Shown one piece after another: positions 1-8,367 of a stretch of 64,000 nt of DNA. The position numbers and the translations under genes are program-made. The DNA is from Streptomyces alboflavus (GTDB lineage: Bacteria; Actinomycetota; Actinomycetes; Streptomycetales; Streptomycetaceae), in assembly GCF_000716675.1 (NCBI RefSeq), contig NZ_JNXT01000005.1, forward strand, positions 124,001-188,000, given 5' to 3'. The notes under the pieces are model-generated. The model searched no databases. It was not told where the DNA came from and saw nothing but the letters and a program-made list of their open reading frames with translations. How positions within the stretch are numbered: the stretch's first letter is position 1; each line of letters starts with the position of its first letter.

Positions 1-645
1 TTCACGGCCGACGAGATCACGCTGACCGCGGACGGCGCCAAGCTCTTCGAGGACGGCGCCGAGGGCGACGGCAACGGCTGGAAGACGAAGGGCTTCTCGC
101 GCATCGGCGAGTCCTTCACCAAGGAGTACGAGCAGTACTACCTCGCGGAGAACCGCCAGTACGTGTCGTACGACAAGACCCTGAAGGTCGGCCCGTACAA
201 CTTCGGCTTCTCCAAGTCCCGTCCCGACTGGGTCGAGCACTACCCCTACCAGACCGGCCTGATGATCTGGCAGTGGGACACCTCCCAGAAGGACAACAAC
301 GTCAGCCAGCACCCCGGCAAGGGTCTGATCCTCCCGATCGACGCCCACGCCAAGCCGATGAAGTGGAAGGACGGCACGCTCCTGCGGAACAAGATCCAGC
401 CGTTCGACGCGCCGTTCTCGAAGTACAGGACGGACGCGATCACCCTCCACAACGCTGACGTCGCCCTCAAGATCAAGTCGAAGAAGGGCGTCTCCGTCTT
501 CGACGACCGCAAGGGCACCTACTGGTACGCGGAGAACCCCACGGGAAGTGTCAAGGTCACTGACACCAACACCCGGATAAAGATCCTCAAGCAGCCCAAG
601 GACGGCTCGACGATCACGCTCCAGGTGGGCAAGTCCTCCAAGTAA
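1..645 (+). CDS. Immune inhibitor A-type M6 metalloprotease, C-terminal part (5' end outside window)
   Basis: The frame is open from the first base and ends at TAA. The 214 visible residues are the C-terminal beta-rich part of a secreted M6 peptidase of the immune inhibitor A (InhA) family. Segments such as YLAENRQYVSYD, YNFGFSK, PYQTGLMIWQWDTSQKDNN and HPGKGLILPID are typical of that C-terminal domain in Streptomyces InhA proteins. The zinc-binding HExxH catalytic domain and the signal peptide would lie upstream and cannot be checked here. The family cleaves extracellular proteins. A strong hairpin terminator follows the stop. The family call rests on recognition of the C-terminal sequence only. 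Confidence 0.8.
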   Translation, partial: FTADEITLTADGAKLFEDGAEGDGNGWKTKGFSRIGESFTKEYEQYYLAENRQYVSYDKTLKVGPYNFGFSKSRPDWVEHYPYQTGLMIWQWDTSQKDNNVSQHPGKGLILPIDAHAKPMKWKDGTLLRNKIQPFDAPFSKYRTDAITLHNADVALKIKSKKGVSVFDDRKGTYWYAENPTGSVKVTDTNTRIKILKQPKDGSTITLQVGKSSK

Positions 646-680
646 ATCTCGTTTACGCAGGTCAAGCGCCTGTTTCTGGC

Positions 681-718
681 CGATCGGCCGTCGCCCTCTA
701 GCGGGCGGCGGCCGATCG
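681..718 (+). terminator. Hairpin terminator after the InhA-type gene
   Basis: A 16-base stem (one G-U pair) starting CGATCGGCCG with a 6-base loop TCTAGC lies 36 bases after the stop codon. There is no U-run, as is usual in Streptomyces terminators. Confidence 0.75.
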
Positions 719-778
719 TGTTTGAGTGCGTCTGTGGTTCTCTTATTGACACGACGTCTCACGGGGGTGTGACAGACC

Positions 779-1093
779 ATGGCCGCAGGAGGCTTCTGCA
801 AGCTGCCCAACGGCAGTGTGGTGGTGGCGATGACCCTGCCGAGTCCCGGGCCGGGGGGTGGCAGCGTGCGCGTGCTCGTCCGTGCGGCGAACCGGGCGCG
901 GGCCCTGACCCGGCTCCGCAATCTCGGCCTCCGCGCGGTCTATCTCCGCGGCAACGCGGAGCCTCCCACCCCGGACGAGGTCACCGCCGTGCTGCACCAC
1001 CCCGACGGCCTCATATGGCGCGCGGCGCCGGACGGGGCGGCGGAGCTGTGGCATCCGATTCGGGCGCTGCTGAGACGGGGGGCGGCGGCGTAG
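779..1093 (+). CDS. Small conserved hypothetical protein (104 aa)
   Basis: I do not recognise a domain. The ATG at 779 is preceded by GGGGGTG about 10 bases upstream, a plausible ribosome binding site. The protein has an N-terminal beta-rich stretch, then a basic helical segment (residues about 35-50, rich in Arg and Ala), and an ARG/ALA-rich end. Third codon positions are strongly G/C biased, which supports real coding. It lies alone between the InhA-type gene and a large inverted repeat that separates it from the convergent pncA gene. Function unknown. Confidence 0.6.
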   Translation: MAAGGFCKLPNGSVVVAMTLPSPGPGGGSVRVLVRAANRARALTRLRNLGLRAVYLRGNAEPPTPDEVTAVLHHPDGLIWRAAPDGAAELWHPIRALLRRGAAA

Positions 1094-1104
1094 CCCGGCT
1101 GGGA

Positions 1105-1280
1105 GCTCCCCAACCCCGCCCCTTCCCGAAACCGGGGGCTGCCGCCCCCGGACCCCCGCTGATCGGCGCTCCGCGCCTCGTCCTCAATCGCCGGACGGGC
1201 TGAAATCAGCCCCTCCGGCGATTGAGGAGCGGGGTCTGGGGCGGAGCCCCAGTTTCGGGAAGGGGCGGGGTTGGGGAGCC
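1105..1280. repeat. Long imperfect inverted repeat at a convergent gene junction (copy R1)
   Basis: The left arm starts GCTCCCCAACCCCGCCCCTT and the right arm ends with its exact reverse complement; the two meet around a short centre near 1200. It contains the blocks GATCGGCGCTCCGCGCCTCG and CGGCGATTGAGGA seen again at 13511-13735, 18590-19012, 31437-31925 and inside the gene at 9950. It sits between the convergent ends of the hypothetical gene and pncA, so it probably acts as a two-way terminator. Confidence 0.85.
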
Positions 1281-1290
1281 CCCGGCAGGG

Positions 1291-1875
1291 TCACACCACC
1301 GGCTTGCCGGTGAGTTCGGCGCCCGCTTCGCGGAGGTCGTCCAGGGCCCGCTGGGTGGTCTCCGGGGCCACCCCGGCCGTGAGGTCGAGGAGGACGTGGG
1401 TGCGGAACCCCTCGCGGACGGCGTCGAGCGCCGTGGCCCGCACACAGTGATCGGTGGCGATCCCGACGACGTCGACCTCCCGGATCTGCCGGTCCCGCAG
1501 CCACTGGGCCAGAGAGGTCCCGTTCTCGTCGACCCCCTCGAACCCGCTGTAGGCGGCCGAGTGCGCCCCCTTGTCGAAGACGGCGTCGATCGCCCCGGAC
1601 GCCACGGCGGGCGCGAAGTTCGGATGGAACCCCACCCCCTCCGTCCCGGCGACACAGTGCGGCGGCCACGAGTCGACGAAGTCGGGCCGGTCGGAGAAGT
1701 GGTCACCGGGGTCGATGTGGTGGTCACGGGTGGCCACCACATGCCGGTAGCAGGGGGCGGCCTGCCCGATGAGCTCGGTGATGGCGGCAGCCACATCCGC
1801 GCCGCCGGACACCGCGAGACTGCCCCCTTCGCAGAAGTCGTTCTGTACATCGACGACGATCAGGGCGCGACGCAT
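1291..1875 (-). CDS. pncA: Nicotinamidase (isochorismatase fold)
   Basis: This 194-residue protein should hydrolyse nicotinamide to nicotinate and ammonia in NAD salvage. It has the isochorismatase-fold signatures: the catalytic Asp in MRRALIVVDVQNDF at the N-terminus, metal-site residues in TRDHHIDPGDHF, a Lys in FDKGAHSAAYSGFEG, and the nucleophilic Cys in GIATDHCVRATALD. I chose the ATG at 1875 because GAAGG precedes it by about 8 bases and the usual MxALIVVDVQ start follows; an upstream in-frame start at 1953 lacks this. Its product feeds the enzyme encoded by pncB, the next gene upstream on the same strand, so the two probably form one NAD-salvage operon. Confidence 0.93.
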   Translation of the reverse strand: MRRALIVVDVQNDFCEGGSLAVSGGADVAAAITELIGQAAPCYRHVVATRDHHIDPGDHFSDRPDFVDSWPPHCVAGTEGVGFHPNFAPAVASGAIDAVFDKGAHSAAYSGFEGVDENGTSLAQWLRDRQIREVDVVGIATDHCVRATALDAVREGFRTHVLLDLTAGVAPETTQRALDDLREAGAELTGKPVV

Positions 1876-1953
1876 GGCGGGTTTCCTTCGGCTAGCTGGA
1901 TGAACCGAGCGTAGAGACTTCCACTCCGTTGCGGGAGAGGGCGGGCGACGCAC

Positions 1954-3258
1954 TCAGGCCAGGTACTCGGTGGGAATGACCGCCTCCCCGCGCGACAGCT
2001 GGGTCGCGGAGAGCGGCAGCCGCCCCCGCGCGGCCGCGTGCCGCTCCCGGACGGCCTCGAGGGGCTCGCGGGCGACGACGTCCCCGCCCTTGACCAGCTC
2101 GACGAGGAGCTGACGGTCGGCGAGCTCTGCGGGGACGGCCCCGGTCCCGATGACCTCGGCCTCGGCGACCCCCTGCGCGTCGACGCGGCGCGCGGCCCAC
2201 TTGCGGCCGCCGAGGGACGACTTCCCGCCGAGGGACTTCTTGGCGACGGGTTCGAGGGGGGCCTTGGGGTCGGCGGAGCGGGCGCGGGCGACGAGCTTGT
2301 AGACCATGGAGCAGGTGGGGTGCCCGGAGCCGGTGACCAGCTGGGTGCCCACGCCGTACGCGTCCACGGGCGCCGCGGCGAGCGAGGCGATGGCGTACTC
2401 GTCGAGGTCGGAGGTGACCACGATCTTGGTGTTCGTGGCGCCCAGCTCGTCGAGCTGCTGGCGTACCCGGTGGGCGACGAGCAGCAGGTCGCCGGAGTCG
2501 ATGCGGACGGCGCCGAGGTCGGGCCCGGCGATCTCGACGGCCATCCGGACGGCCTCGCCGACGTCGTAGGTGTCGACGAGCAGCGTGGTGCCCCGGCCGA
2601 GGGCGTCGACCTGGGCGCGGAAGGCGTCCCGCTCGCTGTCGTGGACGAGGGTGAAGGAGTGGGCCGAGGTGCCGACGGTCGGGATGCCGTAGCGGAAGCC
2701 CGCGGCCAGGTCCGACGTGGTGGTGAAGCCGCCGACGTAGGCGGCCCGCGCGGCGGCGACTGCGGCCAGCTCGTGGGTGCGACGGGCGCCCATCTCGATC
2801 AGCGGCCGGCCGCCCGCGGCGGAGGCCATGCGGGATGCCGCGGCGGCGATGGCCGAGTCGTGGTTGAGGATGGAGAGGATCACCGTCTCCAGGAGCACGC
2901 ACTCCGCGAAGCTGCCCTCGACCCGCAGGATCGGCGAGCCGGGGAAGTACGTCTCGCCCTCCGGGTAGCCCCAGATGTCCCCGCTGAAGCGGTACGAGGC
3001 CAGCCAGTCGAGCGTCGGCCCGTCCACGACGCCGCGCTCGCGCAGGAAGGCGAGCACATCGGCGTCGAAGCGGAAGTTCTCGACCGCGTCCAGGACCCGC
3101 CCGGTCCCGGCCACGACGCCGTAGCGGCGGCCCTCGGGCAGTCTGCGGGTGAACACCTCGAAGACCGAGCGCCGGTCGGCGGTGCCCGACTTCAGCGCGC
3201 CCTGCAGCATCGTCAACTCGTAGTGATCCGTGAAGAGCGCGGTGGAAGGGACGCCCAC
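1954..3258 (-). CDS. pncB: Nicotinate phosphoribosyltransferase
   Basis: Converts nicotinate and PRPP to nicotinate mononucleotide in the Preiss-Handler route. The N-terminus VPSTALFTDHYELTMLQ, the FPGSPILRVEGSFAEC segment and the RIDSGDLLLVAHRVR/VTSDLDEYAI phosphate-binding region are characteristic, and the length (about 434 aa) is normal. In-frame ATG codons lie further upstream (3342, 3363), but the 84 bases between 3258 and 3342 have many A/T third positions, unlike the gene. I therefore prefer the GTG at 3258, preceded by GGGAG; the AATAAGGGT upstream could be a -10 region. The gene is divergent from clpS. Start is uncertain, family is not. Confidence 0.92.
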   Translation of the reverse strand: MGVPSTALFTDHYELTMLQGALKSGTADRRSVFEVFTRRLPEGRRYGVVAGTGRVLDAVENFRFDADVLAFLRERGVVDGPTLDWLASYRFSGDIWGYPEGETYFPGSPILRVEGSFAECVLLETVILSILNHDSAIAAAASRMASAAGGRPLIEMGARRTHELAAVAAARAAYVGGFTTTSDLAAGFRYGIPTVGTSAHSFTLVHDSERDAFRAQVDALGRGTTLLVDTYDVGEAVRMAVEIAGPDLGAVRIDSGDLLLVAHRVRQQLDELGATNTKIVVTSDLDEYAIASLAAAPVDAYGVGTQLVTGSGHPTCSMVYKLVARARSADPKAPLEPVAKKSLGGKSSLGGRKWAARRVDAQGVAEAEVIGTGAVPAELADRQLLVELVKGGDVVAREPLEAVRERHAAARGRLPLSATQLSRGEAVIPTEYLA

Positions 3259-3422
3259 CCGTCTCCCGCCACCACCCTTATTTTGATGCGCTGCGCGCGC
3301 TTCACTTCCTGGCAGCCCCAGGTCATGCTCCCCAGAGTTCATGACAAGGATGCTACCCCGCATCTCGTCACTCTGACGATTTCGGGGGTCCGTTTGTGCG
3401 GTGGGCGGCCCCGGGTGGCAGC

Positions 3423-3740
3423 ATGGGGCAGGTGAGTAGCGCTGCTCCCGTAGAGATCACACGCCCGGACGCGGAAGAGGAGACCTTCGCGGTCCCCGAG
3501 CCGGACGTTCCGTGGATCACGCTCGTGCACAACGACCCGGTCAATCTGATGAGCTATGTGACCTATGTCTTCCAGACGTACTTCGGGTACTCGAAGGACA
3601 AGGCCACCAAGCTCATGATGGACGTGCACCACAAGGGCCGGGCCGTCGTCTCCAGCGGCAGCCGCGAGGAGATGGAACGCGACGTGCAGGCGATGCACGG
3701 ATACGGGCTGTGGGCAACGCTCCAGCAGGACCGGAAGTAG
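3423..3740 (+). CDS. clpS: ATP-dependent Clp protease adaptor ClpS
   Basis: ClpS delivers N-degron substrates to ClpAP/ClpCP. The 105-residue protein carries the family core: [25 protein letters not shown], then the helix [42 protein letters not shown]. The DPVN and VHHKG motifs that bind the N-degron and the Clp N-domain are intact. Start may be the ATG at 3423 or the GTG at 3432, neither with an ideal ribosome binding site. The gene is followed 11 bases later by the DUF2017 gene, the standard actinobacterial pair, so the two are likely co-transcribed. Confidence 0.94.
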   Translation: MGQVSSAAPVEITRPDAEEETFAVPEPDVPWITLVHNDPVNLMSYVTYVFQTYFGYSKDKATKLMMDVHHKGRAVVSSGSREEMERDVQAMHGYGLWATLQQDRK

Positions 3741-3751
3741 CGACGCGACTG

Positions 3752-4360
3752 ATGCCTGGACACTTCGAACCGATCCCGGGCGGCGGCGCGGCCGTCGCCC
3801 TCGACGAGGTCGAGATCTCGATCATCCGCTCGCTCGCGGTGCAGCTCCTGGAGCTGATCGGCCCGGGCGAGGAGCCCGCGGGCGCCGACGGCGACCCGTT
3901 CGCGGAGCTGTTCGCCGAGGGCCCGAGCGAGCCGCCCACCGACCCGGTCCTCAAAAGGCTGCTCCCGGACGCCTACGGCGGCCCCGGCACCGAGTCCGCC
4001 TCCCTGGAGCAGGCCGACGAACTGCGGGCGTACTCCGCCGAGTTCCGCCGCTTCACCGAGAACGACCTGCGGGCCCGCAAGCGGGACGACGCGCTCGCCG
4101 TGATCCGCTCCCTGGATGCGCTCACCGTCGCGGGCGAGGGCGGCGCCGTCCTGAAGCTGTCCGCGGAGGAGTCGCGCAGCTGGCTCGGCGCGCTCAACGA
4201 CCTGCGGCTCGCGATCGGCGCCCGGCTCGACGTGACCGACGAGGAGGACACCGACCTCCTCTACCGGCTCCCGGACTCCGACCCGCGCAAGCCGATGGTG
4301 ATGGCCTATCTCTGGCTCGGCGGACTCCAGGAGACCCTTGTCGAGACGCTGCTCGGCTGA
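3752..4360 (+). CDS. DUF2017 family protein
   Basis: A 202-residue protein of the DUF2017 family (Rv1332-like), always found next to clpS in actinobacteria. Visible marks are the N-terminal HFEPIPGGGAAVALDEVEISIIRSL, an acidic loop, the helical segment ELRAYSAEFRRFTENDLRARKRDDA, and the C-terminus LRLAIGARLDVTDEEDTDLLYRLP with VMAYLWLGGLQETLV. It has no membrane segment or signal peptide, so it is presumably cytosolic. No biochemical function is known to me; its constant pairing with clpS suggests a link to regulated proteolysis, which is inference. Confidence 0.9.
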   Translation: MPGHFEPIPGGGAAVALDEVEISIIRSLAVQLLELIGPGEEPAGADGDPFAELFAEGPSEPPTDPVLKRLLPDAYGGPGTESASLEQADELRAYSAEFRRFTENDLRARKRDDALAVIRSLDALTVAGEGGAVLKLSAEESRSWLGALNDLRLAIGARLDVTDEEDTDLLYRLPDSDPRKPMVMAYLWLGGLQETLVETLLG

Positions 4361-4412
4361 AAGTCCATGGAGCCGACACGTAAGTCCGTGTAGATAACAT
4401 GGTTCTGGCTCC

Positions 4413-4515
4413 GTTCGCTCAACGGATCTCCAATTCCGCATAACGATCGCGTTACGCGGTGCCCTTTTCTGCCAGGTGGCAGCATTCGGGGCGGTTCGAG
4501 TGTGATCTGCATCAC
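4413..4515 (+). promoter_or_regulatory. Shared upstream element, copy 1 (before the Na+/alanine symporter)
   Basis: The 393 bases between DUF2017 and the symporter hold no convincing gene. At 4413-4452 lies a 40-base element starting GTTCGCTCAACGG and containing CCGCATAACGATC. Fifty bases further is the dyad GTGATCTGCATCAC (4502-4515), which resembles a Crp-type site. The same element (35 of 40 bases identical) and a matching GTG-N8-CAC dyad occur before the amino-acid permease at 6448-6554. The rest of the leader is long (about 240 bases) and GC-rich with no riboswitch that I recognise. Confidence 0.6.
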
Positions 4516-4753
4516 GTAAAGCAGTGGCAAAGGCGTGGTACCACTACGCAACTCCTTTTCCGGCACCACCCCTCGCCGGGCACGGGAGCCGCGCGCCGTC
4601 GGCGCGCCGCACGCGTACGACCGAGGCAGCACCGGTCCGGGTCCGCGGACCCGGTGTGCCTCATGTCGCCGACCGGACAACGGCGTTCGCTCAAAGCCCG
4701 CACCCTCATCTGCCGTTCTCCCCACGGCAGTCCTGCGCCACTGAGGTAGCCAG

Positions 4754-6310
4754 ATGTCACTCGAATCCTTCACCGACTCTGTCGACGAGACCGTCAACGG
4801 TTGGTTCGAACCCATAACCAACAAGCTCAGCGAGATCGTTTTCTACGCGGTCCCGGTGGGCGACACCGAACTGCCGCTCATCGTGGCCTGGCTCGTCGTC
4901 GCGGGCCTCGCCTTCTCGGTCTACTTCGGCTTCCTCCAGTTCGGGAAGTTCAGGCTCGCCCTGCGTGTGGTGCGCGGCAAGTACGACGAGAAGGGGGCGG
5001 ACGGCGAGGTCAACCACTTCCAGGCACTGACGGCGGCGGTCTCCGGCACCGTCGGCCTCGGCAACATCGCCGGTGTCGCCGTCGCGGTGAGCATCGGTGG
5101 CGCGGGCGCCACCTTCTGGATGATCCTCTGCGGCCTGCTCGGCATGGCCACCAAGTTCGTCGAGGTCACCCTCGGCGTGAAGTACCGCCAGGTGCACCCC
5201 GACGGGTCCGTGTCCGGCGGTCCCATGCACTATCTGCCCAAGGGGCTCGGTGAGCGCTTCGGCGGCTGGGGGCTGAAGCTCGGCAAGGTCCTCGCCGTCC
5301 TCGCCTCCATCTGCATCCTCTTCTTCGGCCTCTTCGGCGGAAACCTGCTCCAGGTCAACCAGAGCTACGCGCAGGTGGCCAAGGTCACGGGTGACGGCTG
5401 GATCAGCTCCTCGTCGGGCGCGCTCTTCTTCGGCCTGCTGATCGCCGCGCTCGTCGGCATCGTGCTCATCGGCGGCATCCGCTCCATCGCCGCCGTCACC
5501 AGCCGCCTGGTCCCGGCGATGGCCGGCATGTACGTCCTTGCCTGCCTGATCGTCATCCTCGTCAACGTGACCGCCGTGCCGTCGGCGATCGGCACGATCG
5601 TCGAGGGCGCCTTCAACCCGCAGGGCATCACGGGCGGCATCATCGGCGCCCTGATCGTCGGCTTCAAGCGGGCCGCGTTCTCCAACGAGGCCGGCATCGG
5701 CTCCGCCCCGATCGCGCACTCCGCGGTGAAGACCAAGCACCCCGCGAGCGAGGGCCTGGTCGCGCTCCTTGAGCCCTTCATCGACACGGTCGTCATCTGC
5801 ACCATGACCGCGCTGACCATCGTCATCGCCGACCCCTCCAGCTGGAAGGTCGGCGGGAGCATCGACAACGCCCAGGGCGTGACGCTGACCTCGGACGCCT
5901 TCGAGACCGTCCTGCCGTGGTTCCCGCACCTGCTGACCGTCGCCGTGCTGCTCTTCGCCTTCTCCACGGTGCTCACCTGGGGCTACTACGGCCTCAAGGC
6001 CTGGACGCACCTCTTCGGCCGCAGCAAGGTCAGTGAGATCACCTACAAGGTCCTGTACTCGGCGGGCTGTGTCCTCGGCTCCCTGCTCACCCTGGGCAAG
6101 CTGTTCGACCTGGCGGACGCGGTGCTCTTCATGCTCGCGGTCTTCAACATCATCGGCCTCTACCTGCTCGCTCCGGTGGTGAAGCGGGAGCTGGACAACT
6201 TCCTCGACTTCATCCGCCGACGCGGGAACGGGGAGCCGGAGCCCGAGCTCGACGAAGCCGCCGCCGCGCCCGCGAACGGCACCGACAAGTCCGGCCTGCG
6301 CGCCGACTGA
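4754..6310 (+). CDS. Alanine/glycine:cation symporter (AGCS family)
   Basis: An integral membrane protein of 518 residues, the normal length, that imports alanine or glycine with Na+ (or H+). Family signatures are present: FQALTAAVSGTVGLGNIAGVAVAVSIGGAGATFWM near residue 95-130, VTLGVKYRQVHPDGSVSGGPMHYLPKGLG, and GFKRAAFSNEAGIGSAPIAHSA near residue 305-325, which contributes to the substrate and cation site. About ten hydrophobic helices are visible. The C-terminus is a short charged tail. The long upstream leader carries a 40-base element shared with the following permease gene, suggesting common regulation. A perfect 14-bp hairpin terminator follows. Substrate specificity within the family is inferred. 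Confidence 0.93.
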   Translation: MSLESFTDSVDETVNGWFEPITNKLSEIVFYAVPVGDTELPLIVAWLVVAGLAFSVYFGFLQFGKFRLALRVVRGKYDEKGADGEVNHFQALTAAVSGTVGLGNIAGVAVAVSIGGAGATFWMILCGLLGMATKFVEVTLGVKYRQVHPDGSVSGGPMHYLPKGLGERFGGWGLKLGKVLAVLASICILFFGLFGGNLLQVNQSYAQVAKVTGDGWISSSSGALFFGLLIAALVGIVLIGGIRSIAAVTSRLVPAMAGMYVLACLIVILVNVTAVPSAIGTIVEGAFNPQGITGGIIGALIVGFKRAAFSNEAGIGSAPIAHSAVKTKHPASEGLVALLEPFIDTVVICTMTALTIVIADPSSWKVGGSIDNAQGVTLTSDAFETVLPWFPHLLTVAVLLFAFSTVLTWGYYGLKAWTHLFGRSKVSEITYKVLYSAGCVLGSLLTLGKLFDLADAVLFMLAVFNIIGLYLLAPVVKRELDNFLDFIRRRGNGEPEPELDEAAAAPANGTDKSGLRAD

Positions 6311-6351
6311 CCCGGCGGCCCCTCCGGGGCACACCCTCGCGATCCTCCCTC

Positions 6352-6385
6352 GGGCCCGCCCGCATCCCTCGATGCGGGCGGGCCC
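6352..6385 (+). terminator. Perfect 14-bp hairpin terminator
   Basis: The stem GGGCCCGCCCGCAT pairs exactly with ATGCGGGCGGGCCC around a 6-base loop, 41 bases after the symporter stop. It separates the symporter from the next transporter, so the two genes have their own promoters. Confidence 0.85.
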
Positions 6386-6447
6386 TTCGCGCTGTCGGGC
6401 ACCGGTCCTGCGCACCGTGCGCACAAAGTCGTTGCAAGCGGCACGCT

Positions 6448-6554
6448 GTTCGCTCAACGGGTCCTCAAATCCGCATAACGATCCCGTCAACTCGGCGGCT
6501 CCTAATGCCGCCGGAAGGGCAATTTTGTCCGGCTTTTCTCGTGGTGCGCGTCAC
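6448..6554 (+). promoter_or_regulatory. Shared upstream element, copy 2 (before the amino-acid permease)
   Basis: Positions 6448-6487 repeat the 40-base element of 4413-4452: the first 13 bases and the block CCGCATAACGATC are identical. The dyad GTGGTGCGCGTCAC at 6541-6554 lies 54 bases downstream, compared with 50 in copy 1. The remaining leader to the start codon at 6747 is about 190 bases with no gene that I can support. Confidence 0.6.
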
Positions 6555-6746
6555 ATTCGACGAAACGGATCTTCCGCCCGCCGTGGTACATCTTCACGAC
6601 CGCTCGGTGACGCCACCCATGTCACCGGGGGCGCCAGAGACCGGCAGACCGCCGGCGGCACTCCATCACCATCCGGGGGGATCAGGACCTGGTCCGCGGC
6701 GAAACCGCAGTTCGCGGCGCGGATCAGCATGGAGAAAGGCGTCACC

Positions 6747-8249
6747 ATGACCTCAGTGCAGGTCGAAGAACACCACGACGGCAATGAGGCCGCGGCGGCC
6801 ACAGAGGGCGCGTCCGGCGACAACGAGGGCTATCAGCGCGGGCTCGGCGCCCGGCAGATCCAGATGATCGCGATCGGCGGTGCCATCGGCACCGGCCTGT
6901 TCCTCGGCGCGGGCAAGGCCATTCACAAGGCCGGGCCCAGCCTCATCCTCGCGTACGCGATCGCGGGCCTCGTCATCTTCTTCATCATGCGCGCGCTCGG
7001 CGAGCTCCTGATGTACCGGCCCGTCTCGGGCTCGTTCTCGGAGTACGCCCGTGAGTTCGTCAGCCCGTTCTTCGGGTTCGTGACCGGCTGGACGTACTGG
7101 CTCTTCTGGGTCGTCACCGGCATCACGGAAGTCACCGCGGCGGCCCAGTACATGCAGTACTGGACGCACGACTCCATTCCTCAATGGGCGTACGCGCTGA
7201 TCTTCACGGTCATCCTGTACGGCGCCAACCTGATCTCCGTGAAGCTCTTCGGTGAGCTGGAGTTCTGGTTCTCCATGGTCAAGGTCACCGCGATCGTCGG
7301 CATGATCCTGATCTGCGCCGGCATCCTCACCATCGGCTTCTCCGACGCCGGCGACACCGCCTCCGTCTCGCACCTGTGGGACAACGGCGGCTTCTTCCCC
7401 AACGGCATCGGCAACACGCTGATGACGCTGCAGATCGTGATGTTCGCCTTCCTCGCCGTCGAGCTGGTCGGCGTCACCGCGGGCGAGTCCAAGGACCCGA
7501 AGAAGACCCTGCCCAAGGCGATCAACACCGTGCCGTGGCGCATCGCCGTCTTCTACGTCGGCGCCCTGATCATGATCCTCTCGGTCGTGCCGTGGACGCA
7601 CTTCCAGCCCGGCGTCTCCCCGTTCGTCGCGGCCTTCGAGAAGATGGGCCTCGGCGTCGGCGCCGCGATCGTGAACTTCGTGGTCCTGACCGCCGCCCTC
7701 TCCTCCTGCAACTCGGGCATGTACTCCACCGGCCGCATGCTGCGCGACCTCGCGCTCAACGGCCAGGGCCCGAAGTTCTTCACCAAGCTCACCAAGAACG
7801 GCCTGCCGCTGGTCGGCACCACCGCGTCCGCCGCGCTGATGCTCGTCGGCGTGTGGATCAACTACCAGTGGCCGGGCGAGGCGTTCAACTACGTCGTCTC
7901 CTTCGCGACCATCTCCGGCATGTGGGCCTGGATCATGATCCTGGTCTCCCAGATCAACTACCGCCGCAAAGCCGACCGCGGTCTCGTCCCGCAGTCCACC
8001 TTCCGCGCACCGGGCGCCCCGTACACGAGCTGGTTCGCCCTCGCCTTCATCGGCATGGTCATCGTGATGATGGGCATCGACAAGGACGCGCGGATCTCGC
8101 TGTACTGCGCGCCGATCTGGGCCGCGATCCTGTGCGTGTCCTACCTGGTCCTCAAGAGCCGCAACCCGGAGGCCGCGGCCTTCAAGAAGCGCGTGCACAC
8201 GGGCCAGGCCGTCGAGGGCGCCGACACCGCGCCGGTCACCAAGGACTGA
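6747..8249 (+). CDS. Amino-acid permease of the APC superfamily (CycA/AnsP type)
   Basis: A 500-residue membrane protein with about twelve hydrophobic helices, expected to be a proton-coupled importer of amino acids. The consensus of the AAT subgroup is clear: GLGARQIQMIAIGGAIGTGLFLGAG at residue about 30-55, PVSGSFSEYAREFVSPFFGF, GWTYWLFWVVTGITEV, and FAFLAVELVGVTAGES. Closest relatives would be the D-serine/D-alanine/glycine (CycA), asparagine (AnsP) and GABA permeases; the substrate cannot be told from sequence. The ATG at 6747 is preferred over 6729 because AGAAAGG lies 7 bases upstream. The stop region contains a short direct repeat (GTCACCAAGGACTGAC at 8235 and 8271), and a hairpin terminator follows. 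Confidence 0.9.
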   Translation: MTSVQVEEHHDGNEAAAATEGASGDNEGYQRGLGARQIQMIAIGGAIGTGLFLGAGKAIHKAGPSLILAYAIAGLVIFFIMRALGELLMYRPVSGSFSEYAREFVSPFFGFVTGWTYWLFWVVTGITEVTAAAQYMQYWTHDSIPQWAYALIFTVILYGANLISVKLFGELEFWFSMVKVTAIVGMILICAGILTIGFSDAGDTASVSHLWDNGGFFPNGIGNTLMTLQIVMFAFLAVELVGVTAGESKDPKKTLPKAINTVPWRIAVFYVGALIMILSVVPWTHFQPGVSPFVAAFEKMGLGVGAAIVNFVVLTAALSSCNSGMYSTGRMLRDLALNGQGPKFFTKLTKNGLPLVGTTASAALMLVGVWINYQWPGEAFNYVVSFATISGMWAWIMILVSQINYRRKADRGLVPQSTFRAPGAPYTSWFALAFIGMVIVMMGIDKDARISLYCAPIWAAILCVSYLVLKSRNPEAAAFKKRVHTGQAVEGADTAPVTKD

Positions 8250-8310
8250 CAGGACTGACAGGACCGACAGTCACCAAGGACTGACCCCGGACGCCTTCCG
8301 TCCAGCATGC

Positions 8311-8347
8311 GGGCGGTCTCGTACCACACTTCGGTACGGGGCCGCCC
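8311..8347 (+). terminator. Hairpin terminator after the permease
   Basis: GGGCGGTCTCGTACC pairs with GGTACGGGGCCGCCC (two G-U pairs) around a 7-base loop, followed by TGCTGCTT, 20 bases before the mec start codon. Confidence 0.75.
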
Positions 8348-8367
8348 TGCTGCTTATCCTGGCGGAC

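Noticed and set aside
719-1203. Long open frame of 161 codons on the plus strand overlapping the 104-residue gene and the inverted repeat
   Set aside because: Starts before the real gene in another frame, lacks codon bias, and runs into the repeat; a shadow frame of high-GC DNA.
3742-3752. Longer start for the DUF2017 gene reaching back to 3512
   Set aside because: That extension overlaps clpS in another frame; the ATG at 3752 gives the standard family N-terminus.
4524-4817. Possible leader peptide upstream of the symporter
   Set aside because: It overlaps the symporter start in another frame, has no equivalent in the second copy of the shared leader, and shows no codon bias.
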